The translations under genes and the position numbers were made by a program. The notes under the pieces are model-generated. The model ran no database searches and was not told the origin of the DNA. It was given only the letters and a program-made list of their open reading frames with translations. From Geomonas oryzae (GTDB taxonomy: Bacteria; Desulfobacterota; Desulfuromonadia; Geobacterales; Geobacteraceae), in assembly GCF_004117875.1 (NCBI RefSeq), contig NZ_RAHW01000002.1, forward strand, positions 682,001 through 746,000: a stretch of DNA of 64,000 nucleotides. Reading direction: 5' to 3'. The first letter of the stretch is position 1, and each line of letters opens with the position of its first letter. Shown one piece after another: positions 1-6,889 of the stretch.

Positions 1-526
1 TGATCTGCGGGAATTTTGGGACTGGCAATGCATATGATTCTGCGGCATGCCTAATGACGGTTCTGAAAGCCGTCAGGTAGCGGTTCACCGTGGATACATT
101 GCTAATTGTTCCCTTGAGGTGTGCATGCGCTATACGTACCTTTTTGGTATCAATCTCCACTATGGGTATATCGCCTACTATGTTGAGGACGGCGCGAGCA
201 TACCGATACGAAGTTGTACCCGAAACATTGCCGACCCACCGCTCTTTATAGACATCCTCGATAGCTTGCGAAAACGTGATTGAAGAGGAGGAGGTCCTGT
301 TGGGTTTGTTGCTGCCCTTTAGCTTCTTCGGGATGTCGCCGCCCTTTAGCTTCTGCAAATACAAATCTTTCTTGAGTTGCTTGATGGCTTCCTGCGCCAA
401 ATCTGGGTCAGTAGTTTTCGTACATTTGTTTACCTCACACCCTAAGTATGCGAATTTCATGTAAAGCATACCTTTCTTGCCACGACGGTACAGGTTTCTC
501 ATATTCGTATTTGCAATATCTTGCAT
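1..526 (-). CDS. tyrosine-type integrase, N-terminal part (cut by window edge)
   Basis: An open frame of 175 codons runs leftwards off the window edge, so the catalytic C-terminal domain (R-H-R-Y) is outside and cannot be checked. The start ATG at 524-526 follows AGGAGG ten bases upstream. The N-terminus (MQDIANTNMRNLYRRGKKGM) reads like the short beta-strand arm-binding segment of phage integrases. The segment around residues 85-170 (FSQAIEDVYKERWVG, then RYARAVLNIVGDIPIVEID, then STVNRYLTAFRTVIRHA) matches the core-binding SAM-like helical domain of tyrosine recombinases. An integrase at one end of the element, with a tRNA 3' fragment at the other (6777-6796), is the usual layout for integrative elements. 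Family assignment rests on motif reading only. Confidence 0.72.
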   Translation of the reverse strand, partial: MQDIANTNMRNLYRRGKKGMLYMKFAYLGCEVNKCTKTTDPDLAQEAIKQLKKDLYLQKLKGGDIPKKLKGSNKPNRTSSSSITFSQAIEDVYKERWVGNVSGTTSYRYARAVLNIVGDIPIVEIDTKKVRIAHAHLKGTISNVSTVNRYLTAFRTVIRHAAESYALPVPKFPQI

Positions 527-597
527 AGCTACAGTACCTCCTGTTGAAACAGTTGAATCAATTGTAGCAAATGTTTTTGTTAGAAGTGCATTTTTTT

Positions 598-624
598 TAG
601 TTTCTATATCCTGATAGTTTCTAT
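598..624. repeat. two direct repeats upstream of integrase
   Basis: The 10-mer TAGTTTCTAT occurs at 598-607 and again at 615-624, a 17-bp period, in an AT-rich 114-bp gap just upstream of the integrase start. Such pairs can be integrase or excisionase arm-type binding sites or an operator. No function can be shown from the sequence. Confidence 0.4.
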
Positions 625-640
625 GTCGAAACAATTTCAT

Positions 641-1117
641 TCAGTAACCAATTTTATTGTACTTACGAAGTATTACTTTCTTCCTTTCTTCAGTAATCGC
701 GTCTTCAGTACCAAAGGTGTCGAAATATAATCTGTCCAGATGAGCCATGAAGCGCATACGATCCAGGTTTATACGCTCTCCTGCAGTTGGGTAGAACTCT
801 GGAAAAGGGGTAGGCAGATGTGAGTAATCACGAGTTGGACCAAGGGAGGGTTCAGGATTTCCACCTTCAGGATCAGGAGGCGGGGTAAGAGCAGCCCCCA
901 CCTGAGATGTAGATTTTGGTGGTACCTCGACGTCTTTCTTCTTCGGAACGGTGTAGGTCCTGACAATGTTCTGGAGTCCGTCTGCCAAGTCTTTTATCTG
1001 CCTTCCTAGCGCTGCAAGGGGATGCTCTCCGATATTACCAGGAGGGGGAAGTTGGGAGAGAGCGCTGGGGCGGGCATTTTCTGCGACTTCAATTCTTAAG
1101 GACCGGGTCCAAGACAT
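641..1117 (-). CDS. hypothetical protein, 158 aa, proline-rich centre
   Basis: I do not recognise a family. ATG at 1117 is preferred over the GTG one codon upstream because AAGGAGG lies 7 bases before it and it overlaps the upstream stop as TGATG, which suggests translational coupling with the 114-aa gene. Residues about 60-110 are rich in Pro, Gly and Ser and probably unstructured. The C-terminal 50 residues (DRMRFMAHLDRLYFDTFGTE, then ITEERKKVILRKY) look helical and charged. No signal peptide or TM segment is seen. It lies in the element between the integrase and the ATPase operon, so a role in element maintenance is possible but not shown. Confidence 0.6.
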   Translation of the reverse strand: MSWTRSLRIEVAENARPSALSQLPPPGNIGEHPLAALGRQIKDLADGLQNIVRTYTVPKKKDVEVPPKSTSQVGAALTPPPDPEGGNPEPSLGPTRDYSHLPTPFPEFYPTAGERINLDRMRFMAHLDRLYFDTFGTEDAITEERKKVILRKYNKIGY

Positions 1118-1461
1118 CACGAGACCTCCTTGAGAAACTTCTCCACCAGACGGTCAAGTACATCACTCCTGCCAAGGTAAAGTCTGTAGAGGAGAGAAGA
1201 CTTCTCATGTGGAGACAAGGTGTAAGTAGCCCATACAAGGAACCGCCCACTGTCAACTCCATGGTTCTTGGTTATTGTTTGAATTAACCAGAAAGGCGTT
1301 TCCTCGCCTGTGATCGTCTTTGGACCTTCATTTGGGTGAGGACCTTCAACTGGCGGAAGAACGCCTAACGATTGGCGTAGATCCTCCTCCACCAGACACC
1401 TGAGAGCTAAGGGCGCCTGATACTCCTGAGGGACTGGCGCAGGTTTGTTGATCATGGTCAT
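1117..1461 (-). CDS. hypothetical protein, 114 aa
   Basis: No family recognised. The start at 1461 is chosen because AAGGAG sits 8 bases upstream; the longer reading of this frame (to 1548) has no ribosome site. The protein is soluble, begins MTMINKPAPVPQEY and ends in a Leu-rich helical segment (SSLLYRLYLGRSDVLDRLVE). It shares a 1-base TGATG junction with the downstream 158-aa gene, so the two are probably co-translated. It overlaps the 3' part of the 102-aa frame upstream. Confidence 0.6.
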   Translation of the reverse strand: MTMINKPAPVPQEYQAPLALRCLVEEDLRQSLGVLPPVEGPHPNEGPKTITGEETPFWLIQTITKNHGVDSGRFLVWATYTLSPHEKSSLLYRLYLGRSDVLDRLVEKFLKEVS

Positions 1462-1654
1462 GTGTCGACTCCTTTCTGTAAAGGGTTCTTGAAGCTGGGC
1501 AAAGCTCCATGTAGTAAGACGCTCTGGTAAAATCGAGAATAAGGACATCCTTGATCAGTGTTGTGTGCTTGAAGATGATGTTGTTACGGGTGATTCTTAC
1601 AGGGTCTCCACAGACAGGGCAGGAGACCCATTCGGCAACGTAATAGCGTGGCAT
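1346..1654 (-). CDS. possible small zinc-motif protein, 102 aa
   Basis: The first 70 residues begin MPRYYVAEWVSCPVCGDPVR with a single CxxC and later another Cys, like half of a zinc ribbon. The last 40 residues are Ser/Gly-rich and overlap the better-supported 114-aa gene by 116 bases, so the true end may lie earlier if there is a frameshift. There is no clear ribosome binding site before the ATG. It is either a real small gene whose tail overlaps the next one, or a decayed gene. Confidence 0.35.
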   Translation of the reverse strand: MPRYYVAEWVSCPVCGDPVRITRNNIIFKHTTLIKDVLILDFTRASYYMELCPASRTLYRKESTHDHDQQTCASPSGVSGALSSQVSGGGGSTPIVRRSSAS

Positions 1655-1743
1655 ACTAGATTGACTTTGATGTGATGATCATGAGGGAGAAGACTCAAGG
1701 GTGTACATTACCCCTTAAGAATAGAAGGGAAAAGATACACCCC

Positions 1744-3471
1744 TTATGAGATAAGTGTCTGGAAATACAAGCCTGAGGGTTTGGAGGCAACTTCAAGCTG
1801 TACGCTTGAAAGAGCTGCCTGGAAGGAGTCTGTGTAGAGCATCTTCTTGAAGGGGGTCGGTTGCATCATCAGCATGTTTCGAATCGGAGCACAAGGAAAG
1901 GACTCCAAGCCAGCTTTCAGTTGCTCCTGTACAAGGTCAAAAGCTGTCTGTTGCTTTCTTGTCAGGGTAAAGCTTTGGGTCTTCCAGTCCTGGACGGTGG
2001 CTTCTGGGAAGATCACAGGTAGCTCTTTCCGCAAGCCTGTCTTCGGGTGAGCTATGAGCCACAATCTGGTGGGAGGACAGGTGTCGCCTTCCGACTTCCT
2101 GACCATACTCCTAGTCACTCCTTGGAGTAAGTCGCTGGAGATCTCCCCTTTCTTGACCATGTTGATCTCTGCCTGACTGGGGAACTCGCCTTCCTCCGTG
2201 GACATCAAACCTGCTGCCCTGGTCATGGCGTCGTACGTTGAATCAGGGTACTGGTAGGCACTCAGACCAATGACGTTGGGGATCTCGCAGAACTCGTTGG
2301 TCGCTGTATGCTGCCCCCATGTGCAATACTGCAGCCGCTCCATGTCGGACAGCGGCAGGTACTTGCTCAGTGACTGCTGAAGAGGAAGGACTTGATCCTG
2401 ATACAGCAAGAAGAGGAACCTTTCACCAGGAAACTCCTTGATGACCTTGACCAGTTCGGGAGTTACGGTCTTGAGGTCCGTGATGATCCCCTTCCCCGCA
2501 GATCGATCCCACACGCTGATGGTCAGGTTGCGATAGGATTTGTTGCTGTAAGGGAGATGCTCTAGGTTGTCCAGTCTCTTCCGCTGCACCTTGTAGGTTC
2601 CCTTGATCCGTCCTGAGGCATCCAGGATCAGACAGGGCGGGAAGTCTGATGGAATGCTCTGAATGCAGTCGATGATCAGATGGTTCCTCCGTTCCCTCCT
2701 CAAGGTGACAGACTGCCCAGAGAGCCTGAAGAACAACTCCAAAAGATCACGGTCATCCTTCTTCCTGACCTGGGTGAAGAAGTCTGGAGGGAGATCAGGT
2801 AGTATCGGCATCCGGTACACTGGCTTTGTCCACCTTGTTAGTTCATGTATCGTGTCCTGGACGATCAGGACCAACTCCTCGGATACCATAGCCAACGGAG
2901 TATAGAGTCTGCCGAAGTCATAGGGGTTGATGACGATATCCTTCCCCAGTAGCAACGACTCATCCCACACCTTTACCGCTCTTGGCTTGCCTTTGTAGTT
3001 GAAGGTTGACTGGGAGTCTATGCTGACTCCCTGACTCCTTTTCCGCACCTGCTCCTTGGTTGTGAATAGAACCAGAGCCTTATCGATGTTCTCAGAGCCA
3101 AGCCCCATCTGGTTGAGCTTCCACTCCTGCTTACCAGCCAGAACAGCATAACTGTCCTGAGGTAGCTTACAGTCTTGAACGTAGCGCTCAATCTCCGAGA
3201 GTCTATCGACACAGATTAGGATGCCATGGGGGTGGCCTCCTGTGGGGTACATCGTAATGTAGACGTTTAACCAAGATACGATAGCTGTGGTCTTGCCCAC
3301 ACCAGGGTCGAGCGAAGATAGGTAATACTTCGTTCCTGCTTCTTCCATCAGCATCGCTGTGAGGGTACTCTGAATGGCTTTCAAGGCGGTCTGCTGGTCA
3401 GCTGAAGGTCTGTGACCATATTGAGCAAACATCCCCATCATGTGGTCGAATGCCTTTTCCGTAATACTCAT
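1744..3471 (-). CDS. P-loop ATPase, superfamily 2 helicase-like, of the mobile element
   Basis: 575 aa. Residues 55-62 (DPGVGKTT) form a Walker A motif directly after a Q-like region (SADQQTALKAIQ, 23-34). A Walker B/DExx-like box is seen as VKVWDES (about 167-172), and a late basic segment (LLQGVTRSMVRK) may be motif VI. This order suggests an SF2 helicase or DNA-dependent ATPase, plausibly for replication or transfer of the element; the substrate is unknown. It starts one base after the stop of the ribbon-helix-helix gene, with AAAGGGG upstream, so the two form an operon. Just past its 3' end, a weak dyad (AAGGGTGTA at 1697-1705 with TACACCCCTT at 1736-1745) may help end transcription. Confidence 0.55.
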   Translation of the reverse strand: MSITEKAFDHMMGMFAQYGHRPSADQQTALKAIQSTLTAMLMEEAGTKYYLSSLDPGVGKTTAIVSWLNVYITMYPTGGHPHGILICVDRLSEIERYVQDCKLPQDSYAVLAGKQEWKLNQMGLGSENIDKALVLFTTKEQVRKRSQGVSIDSQSTFNYKGKPRAVKVWDESLLLGKDIVINPYDFGRLYTPLAMVSEELVLIVQDTIHELTRWTKPVYRMPILPDLPPDFFTQVRKKDDRDLLELFFRLSGQSVTLRRERRNHLIIDCIQSIPSDFPPCLILDASGRIKGTYKVQRKRLDNLEHLPYSNKSYRNLTISVWDRSAGKGIITDLKTVTPELVKVIKEFPGERFLFLLYQDQVLPLQQSLSKYLPLSDMERLQYCTWGQHTATNEFCEIPNVIGLSAYQYPDSTYDAMTRAAGLMSTEEGEFPSQAEINMVKKGEISSDLLQGVTRSMVRKSEGDTCPPTRLWLIAHPKTGLRKELPVIFPEATVQDWKTQSFTLTRKQQTAFDLVQEQLKAGLESFPCAPIRNMLMMQPTPFKKMLYTDSFQAALSSVQLEVASKPSGLYFQTLIS

Positions 3472-3472
3472 C

Positions 3473-3727
3473 CTAGATCACCCCTTTCTCTGCGCGTTTG
3501 AGCAGCAAGAGTTCCTGGTTGAGGTCGGGGTTGGACTTCAGGTAGGACGCATACAGGCGCACAGCCCTACGCATCACCACGGATTGGCTGATGCTCTGCT
3601 CCCGTTCCCTCAGGATCTCCTGAGCTTCAAGAAGCCTTGCATGAGAAGCCTCATCCAAGTTCGGGTGGACGCAGACACCAGAGCCACGCTTGATGTAGGT
3701 CTTCCTCGGTTGCTTGTTGCTGGTCAT
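3473..3727 (-). CDS. ribbon-helix-helix DNA-binding protein, 84 aa
   Basis: Small basic protein. Residues 45-65 (SISQSVVMRRAVRLYASYL) match the helix-A/turn/helix-B core of ribbon-helix-helix (Arc/CopG) proteins, preceded by a charged helix. It is the first gene of the operon with the ATPase. The long non-coding stretch upstream carries four copies of an 18-bp repeat, which makes autoregulation or replication-initiation control by this protein plausible. That link is inference. Confidence 0.55.
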   Translation of the reverse strand: MTSNKQPRKTYIKRGSGVCVHPNLDEASHARLLEAQEILREREQSISQSVVMRRAVRLYASYLKSNPDLNQELLLLKRAEKGVI

Positions 3728-3812
3728 TGGGTTGTCTCCTTTTTGGTAGTAGATTTGGCTGCAAGAATTGCCAAAAATAGATCTCCAGAAGGACGCACGA
3801 TTATTTCGGGTC

Positions 3813-4108
3813 CTTTAGGAAGGGAATAAGCCGGTACAAACGTCTTGGTGGTTGAAACATCACAAGCTAGTACCACTAGTTACCGCTGACCCAAGAGATC
3901 TAGTGGATGCTTGGGAGGCTACTCTTTAGAAGGGGAATAAGGTTTGGGGGTGCAGCCGCCTTTGGTGAGTGTTTGGGAGGCTGTTCTTTAGACGGGGAAT
4001 AAGCAGGTACAGGCGGTTTGGAGGCGTATTAATCTGAGGCAAAACATGGAGTTACCGCAGCATCGAGGGGCTAGTGACGAGAGGGCTATTCTTTAGGCAG
4101 GGAATAAA
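3813..4108. repeat. four-copy iteron-like repeat CTTTAG-N2-GGGAATAA
   Basis: Copies are at 3813-3830, 3924-3941, 3986-4003 and 4091-4108, each of the form CTTTAG-xx-GGGAATAA(G/A). The middle two extend leftwards to a shared TTGGGAGGCT, giving two near-identical 33-bp units (3909-3941 and 3971-4003). Starts are 111, 62 and 105 bp apart. They fill the 500-bp gap between the RHH/ATPase operon (minus) and the recombinase (plus). Candidates are an origin with iterons, an operator array for the RHH protein, or accessory recombination sites. The stretch 3728-4156 holds no gene that I can support. Confidence 0.6.
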
Positions 4109-4156
4109 GTCCACCTATCATTAGGGCAAGGTCTTTTGATCGACTCCAAAATCGCT

Positions 4157-4239
4157 TCTACCGCCTATCACAAGAGTTGACATCTGATTTTTGATAGTCT
4201 ACTATCACACCATCTTTGACTTCTGTGATAGGAGGTAGA
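4157..4239 (+). promoter_or_regulatory. recombinase promoter inside nested inverted repeats
   Basis: TTGACA at 4177-4182 and TACTAT at 4200-4205 with a 17-bp spacer form a good sigma-70 promoter. The -10 lies inside a perfect dyad, TGATAGT-CT-ACTATCA (4192-4207). Flanking this is a larger inverted repeat: 4157-4172 (TCTACCGCCTATCACA) matches the reverse complement of 4224-4239 with one mismatch. The right arm contains the GGAGGT ribosome site of the recombinase. The layout fits a resolvase res site or an autoregulatory operator. Confidence 0.6.
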
Positions 4240-4241
4240 AC

Positions 4242-4790
4242 ATGGCAGTGATCGGCTACGCAAGGACCAGCACCACAGACCAGAACATAGAGCCTCAGCT
4301 TGAGGCTCTCCATGCTGCAGGGTGTGACAAGGTCTTCAGTGAGCAGAGGAGCGGGGTAGACTCCAAGCGTCCCGAACTGGCAAGGATGGTTGACTACTGC
4401 AGGGAGGGTGACACCATCGTCTGCACCAAGCTCGACAGGATCGGGAGGAGCACCAAGGATGTCCTGGAACTGGTGACCACCCTAAAAGCCAAGAGAGTCA
4501 GCTTCAAGTGTTTGAACATCAACCTGGACACCTCCACCCCGACAGGCAAGCTCATGCTGACCATGCTGGCAGCCATCGCCACGTTTGAACGGGAGTTGAT
4601 GCTGGAGAGGCAGAAGGAAGGAATTCAGGCAGCAAAGGAAGCAGGGAAGTACAAGGGGCGCAAGCCGACTGCCAGGGCAAAAGCTGATGAGGTGATGGCT
4701 CTCCTCGACCAAGGCATGACGAAGCAAGCAGTAGCTGACAGGTTGGGAATAGGTGTGGCAAGTGTGTATAGGATCGCAGCAAGCAAGTAG
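4242..4790 (+). CDS. small serine recombinase (resolvase/invertase family)
   Basis: 182 aa, the normal length for resolvase/invertase proteins. The N-terminus reads VIGYARTSTTDQ with the catalytic Ser at residue 10 and Arg at 8. The family motif KLDRIGRS is at about 66-73, and a long E-helix region precedes the C-terminal helix-turn-helix (KADEVMALLDQGMTKQAVAD, then RLGIGVASVYRIA). GGAGGT lies 5 bases before the ATG. It probably resolves or inverts DNA at the inverted-repeat site just upstream rather than integrating the element, since a tyrosine integrase is also present. Confidence 0.9.
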   Translation: MAVIGYARTSTTDQNIEPQLEALHAAGCDKVFSEQRSGVDSKRPELARMVDYCREGDTIVCTKLDRIGRSTKDVLELVTTLKAKRVSFKCLNINLDTSTPTGKLMLTMLAAIATFERELMLERQKEGIQAAKEAGKYKGRKPTARAKADEVMALLDQGMTKQAVADRLGIGVASVYRIAASK

Positions 4791-5161
4791 ATCACCTACA
4801 CGAGGCTTTTGAGGAATCAACATCACGTATTCCCACCCTGTGGTCTGTCCATGCTGACCTTAGGAACCCAAATGACATCAGGGACAGCACGGCTCATGCC
4901 CCCCTCCCCAGAGGGGGAAAGTCGCTAAAGTCCCTTCCGACATCCCCTCACAGATTTTTGCGACATTTTTTGGTCCCTTCTGTCCTAGAGTCCGGCGGGT
5001 TACAACGCAGATACTTCTAGCGGTAACAGACTGAAATCACAGCGATTCAAAACTCTCGTAACGCCTTGGTGGACAAGCACGGACGGTACGTTTTCTTGCG
5101 TGAATGGCAAGGACCGTGCTAGATAAGAAGTGGCTGCTATCCTACAGCAAGTGGAGGGGAC
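4791..5161. other. non-coding gap before the Pycsar-like genes
   Basis: No gene is supported here. One GC-rich dyad is present, CCCCCTC (4900-4906) with GAGGGGG (4911-4917) around CCCA. It lacks an immediate T-tract, so it is not a clear terminator. A run of six T follows near 4970. GGAGGGG lies just before the ATG at 5162. Confidence 0.5.
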
Positions 5162-5695
5162 ATGTCGGAGGAAGGTAAAGAGGATAAAGCGATTGAGTGC
5201 CTGCTGAACGCCGTGAATGAATGCCAGGAAACGATAAGAGGGTACGACACCAAGGCAGAAATACTCGGAATATTGATGACTTTAGTCGTTGGATTCCTTA
5301 ATTTCAACTTGGTCTCTGACTACAAATGCGATAAGTTCGTAATGGGTTTTATTGCTGCTGCGACTGTTTTTGCTGTGACTACTCTGGCATTTATGCTTGG
5401 AGTCCTCTTCCCTTCAAAGAATCCGATTGAGGAGATCATCCTTGGAGAGTATGCGCCACGTAACACCTATTTCCTCACCAAACCCAATAAAGCCAAATTC
5501 AACTTCCAAGACATTCACTACAGGCTGTTAGAGACGGACTGGCAGAAAGAACTATTGCTTGAACTGATGAAGCTTTCCTCTATTCGCGACAGAAAACACA
5601 AGTGGTTTAACGCGGCAGTAATAGCTGCATCGGTGACATTCGGGACAATCGCTACTCTAGCCCTAAGGATAGGTTATTTATGTACAATAAAATAG
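5162..5695 (+). CDS. pycTM: Pycsar-type transmembrane effector (DUF5706-like)
   Basis: 177 aa with three hydrophobic helices: about 32-50, 60-83 and 150-172. Just before the first helix lies RGYDTKAEIL. This D-x-KA-x-x-L signature followed by a TM pair is typical of the Pycsar TM-effector family (DUF5706). The 65-residue soluble stretch between helices 2 and 3 is the likely cytosolic part. In Pycsar systems the membrane effector responds to cCMP or cUMP made by the partner cyclase during phage infection and damages the inner membrane. Its last 16 bases overlap the start of the cyclase gene, so the two are tightly coupled. Family assignment is from motif memory, not a search. Confidence 0.75.
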   Translation: MSEEGKEDKAIECLLNAVNECQETIRGYDTKAEILGILMTLVVGFLNFNLVSDYKCDKFVMGFIAAATVFAVTTLAFMLGVLFPSKNPIEEIILGEYAPRNTYFLTKPNKAKFNFQDIHYRLLETDWQKELLLELMKLSSIRDRKHKWFNAAVIAASVTFGTIATLALRIGYLCTIK

Positions 5696-6588
5696 AAACA
5701 ATGCTGCAGAAACATTTGGAGGAGGCGGAAGCCTACACCGTTGCGGACACTGCCCCGTCAGCATTAAGGCGTGGAGAAGGCACACTGCGTGACTACTATA
5801 TCTTCAAGATTGACCTTTGTGCCTCGACTCACTTCCTAGCTCGCAGGGAGCACAGCACCTATCTACGGCTTGTTCACACATACCTGTCCACCGTTGACCA
5901 AATCACCCAGCAATTCGGTGCAGAGAGCAGTCAGGTAGAATACGCTGGTGATGGCATCATTGCATACTTCCCGTGCGATACAGTAGATGCTGTAGATGTT
6001 CTACGTGCCGCTTATTACTGTCGTTATGCCGCGATGCAGATGAAAGGGCGGCACTCAAATTTCAGGGGATACGAGTTCAACACCAAGATAGTGTTGCACA
6101 AAGCTGAGTTGATCCTCGCTAAGATTGGACCGTGGGGTGGGACTCGGGTGACTGCAATCGGACGTGGGCTGCATTTCGCTTGCAAAATGGAAAGCTGTGT
6201 GCCTGCAGGAGAGGGACGAGCTAGTTTGGATTTCGGCAAGGCAGTTGGAAGAAGGTTTTCCCGCTTTCTTGCTGGAGATTATGAAGAAGAGTTAGTTCCA
6301 GTTATCCCTTCGACTCCGCCACCGCAGCGTACGCTGATGAAGCCTTCTGGGTTTGGGTTGGGGGCAGCACTGGCCCAACCAACAACAGTACCAAACAGCT
6401 TATTAGCACAGTTCCAAGTTCCCCCTCGACCAAGAAGCATAGCAGACATGGCGTCTGTACTGTACGATAATCCCACATCTGCTGTCGCAACTCCTGCGCT
6501 ACCTATGGAGCGAAGGACGAAGATGGTACGGCATAAAGTGGCATGGGGGGTCATACAAGCAGTTGAGTGCGGTCGGATGAAGTTGTAA
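5680..6588 (+). CDS. pycC: class III nucleotide (pyrimidine) cyclase of a Pycsar-like module
   Basis: 302 aa. Residues 40-170 form a class III cyclase homology domain: IFKIDLCAST gives the first metal Asp (45), VEYAGDGIIAYFP gives the second (91), and GGTRVTAIGRGLHFACKME (153-171) corresponds to the nucleotide-binding and transition-state segment. There is no HAMP, PAS or TM part, as in stand-alone PycC proteins. The pairing with a DUF5706-like membrane protein, not the domain itself, points to cCMP or cUMP rather than cAMP as product. The last 100 residues (about 205-302) are a Pro-rich extension (IPSTPPPQRT, then PPRPRSIADMASVLYDN) that I do not recognise. Gene order effector-then-cyclase with a 16-base overlap suggests one operon. 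Confidence 0.75.
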   Translation: MYNKIETMLQKHLEEAEAYTVADTAPSALRRGEGTLRDYYIFKIDLCASTHFLARREHSTYLRLVHTYLSTVDQITQQFGAESSQVEYAGDGIIAYFPCDTVDAVDVLRAAYYCRYAAMQMKGRHSNFRGYEFNTKIVLHKAELILAKIGPWGGTRVTAIGRGLHFACKMESCVPAGEGRASLDFGKAVGRRFSRFLAGDYEEELVPVIPSTPPPQRTLMKPSGFGLGAALAQPTTVPNSLLAQFQVPPRPRSIADMASVLYDNPTSAVATPALPMERRTKMVRHKVAWGVIQAVECGRMKL

Positions 6589-6776
6589 TTTTTTTCAAAT
6601 TTTGATACTTGGTAGCTCAGCAACTTTTACAACACCACACAGTGGAAATGAGGCTCTGAAAGCGGGACAAGATGCTCCCTAACGGTGAAATAATATTGGT
6701 GTAAAAGCGGGTAGTTATCTTGAAGAAGCTGGCCGAGAACCAGGGGTAAAACGGGTTCATGAGCGCAGCGAATACT

Positions 6777-6796
6777 GAATCCCATCTCGCCCACCA
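6777..6796 (+). other. tRNA 3'-end fragment, likely right attachment site
   Basis: The 20 bases GAATCCCATCTCGCCCACCA read as positions 57-76 of a tRNA: the end of the T-loop (GAAT), the T-stem 3' strand (CCCAT), an acceptor 3' strand (CTCGCCC), A73 and CCA. The bases just before (ACT) do not fit TTC, so the match stops inside the T-loop and no full tRNA is present. A terminator follows at 6822. This is the expected right junction of an element integrated into a tRNA 3' end; the acceptor sequence would fit a tRNA starting GGGCGAG. Confidence 0.6.
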
Positions 6797-6821
6797 GTTT
6801 CAAAACACATACTTTGTGAAC

Positions 6822-6852
6822 AAAAGGCCCTGATTCCTCAGGGCCTTTTTGT
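6822..6852. terminator. rho-independent terminator
   Basis: A perfect 12-bp stem AAAAGGCCCTGA / TCAGGGCCTTTT with loop TTCC is followed by TGTTTTT. The A-run before the stem makes it potentially bidirectional, so it could also end the minus-strand SDR operon. By position it may be the original terminator of the tRNA used as attachment site. Confidence 0.85.
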
Positions 6853-6889
6853 TTTTAAACGATTGCGCTCCGGGTACTGTCTGCATGTT

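Noticed and set aside
1..464. Small plus-strand frames of 78 and 62 codons at the left edge
   Set aside because: They are antisense to the integrase frame, which carries recognisable core-binding domain sequence and a good ribosome site.
4900..4917. Terminator after the serine recombinase gene
   Set aside because: The GC-rich dyad has no adjacent T-run and lies over 100 bp past the stop codon.
6700..6800. Complete tRNA gene
   Set aside because: Only positions 57-76 fit a tRNA; no acceptor 5' strand, D-arm or anticodon arm can be folded upstream.
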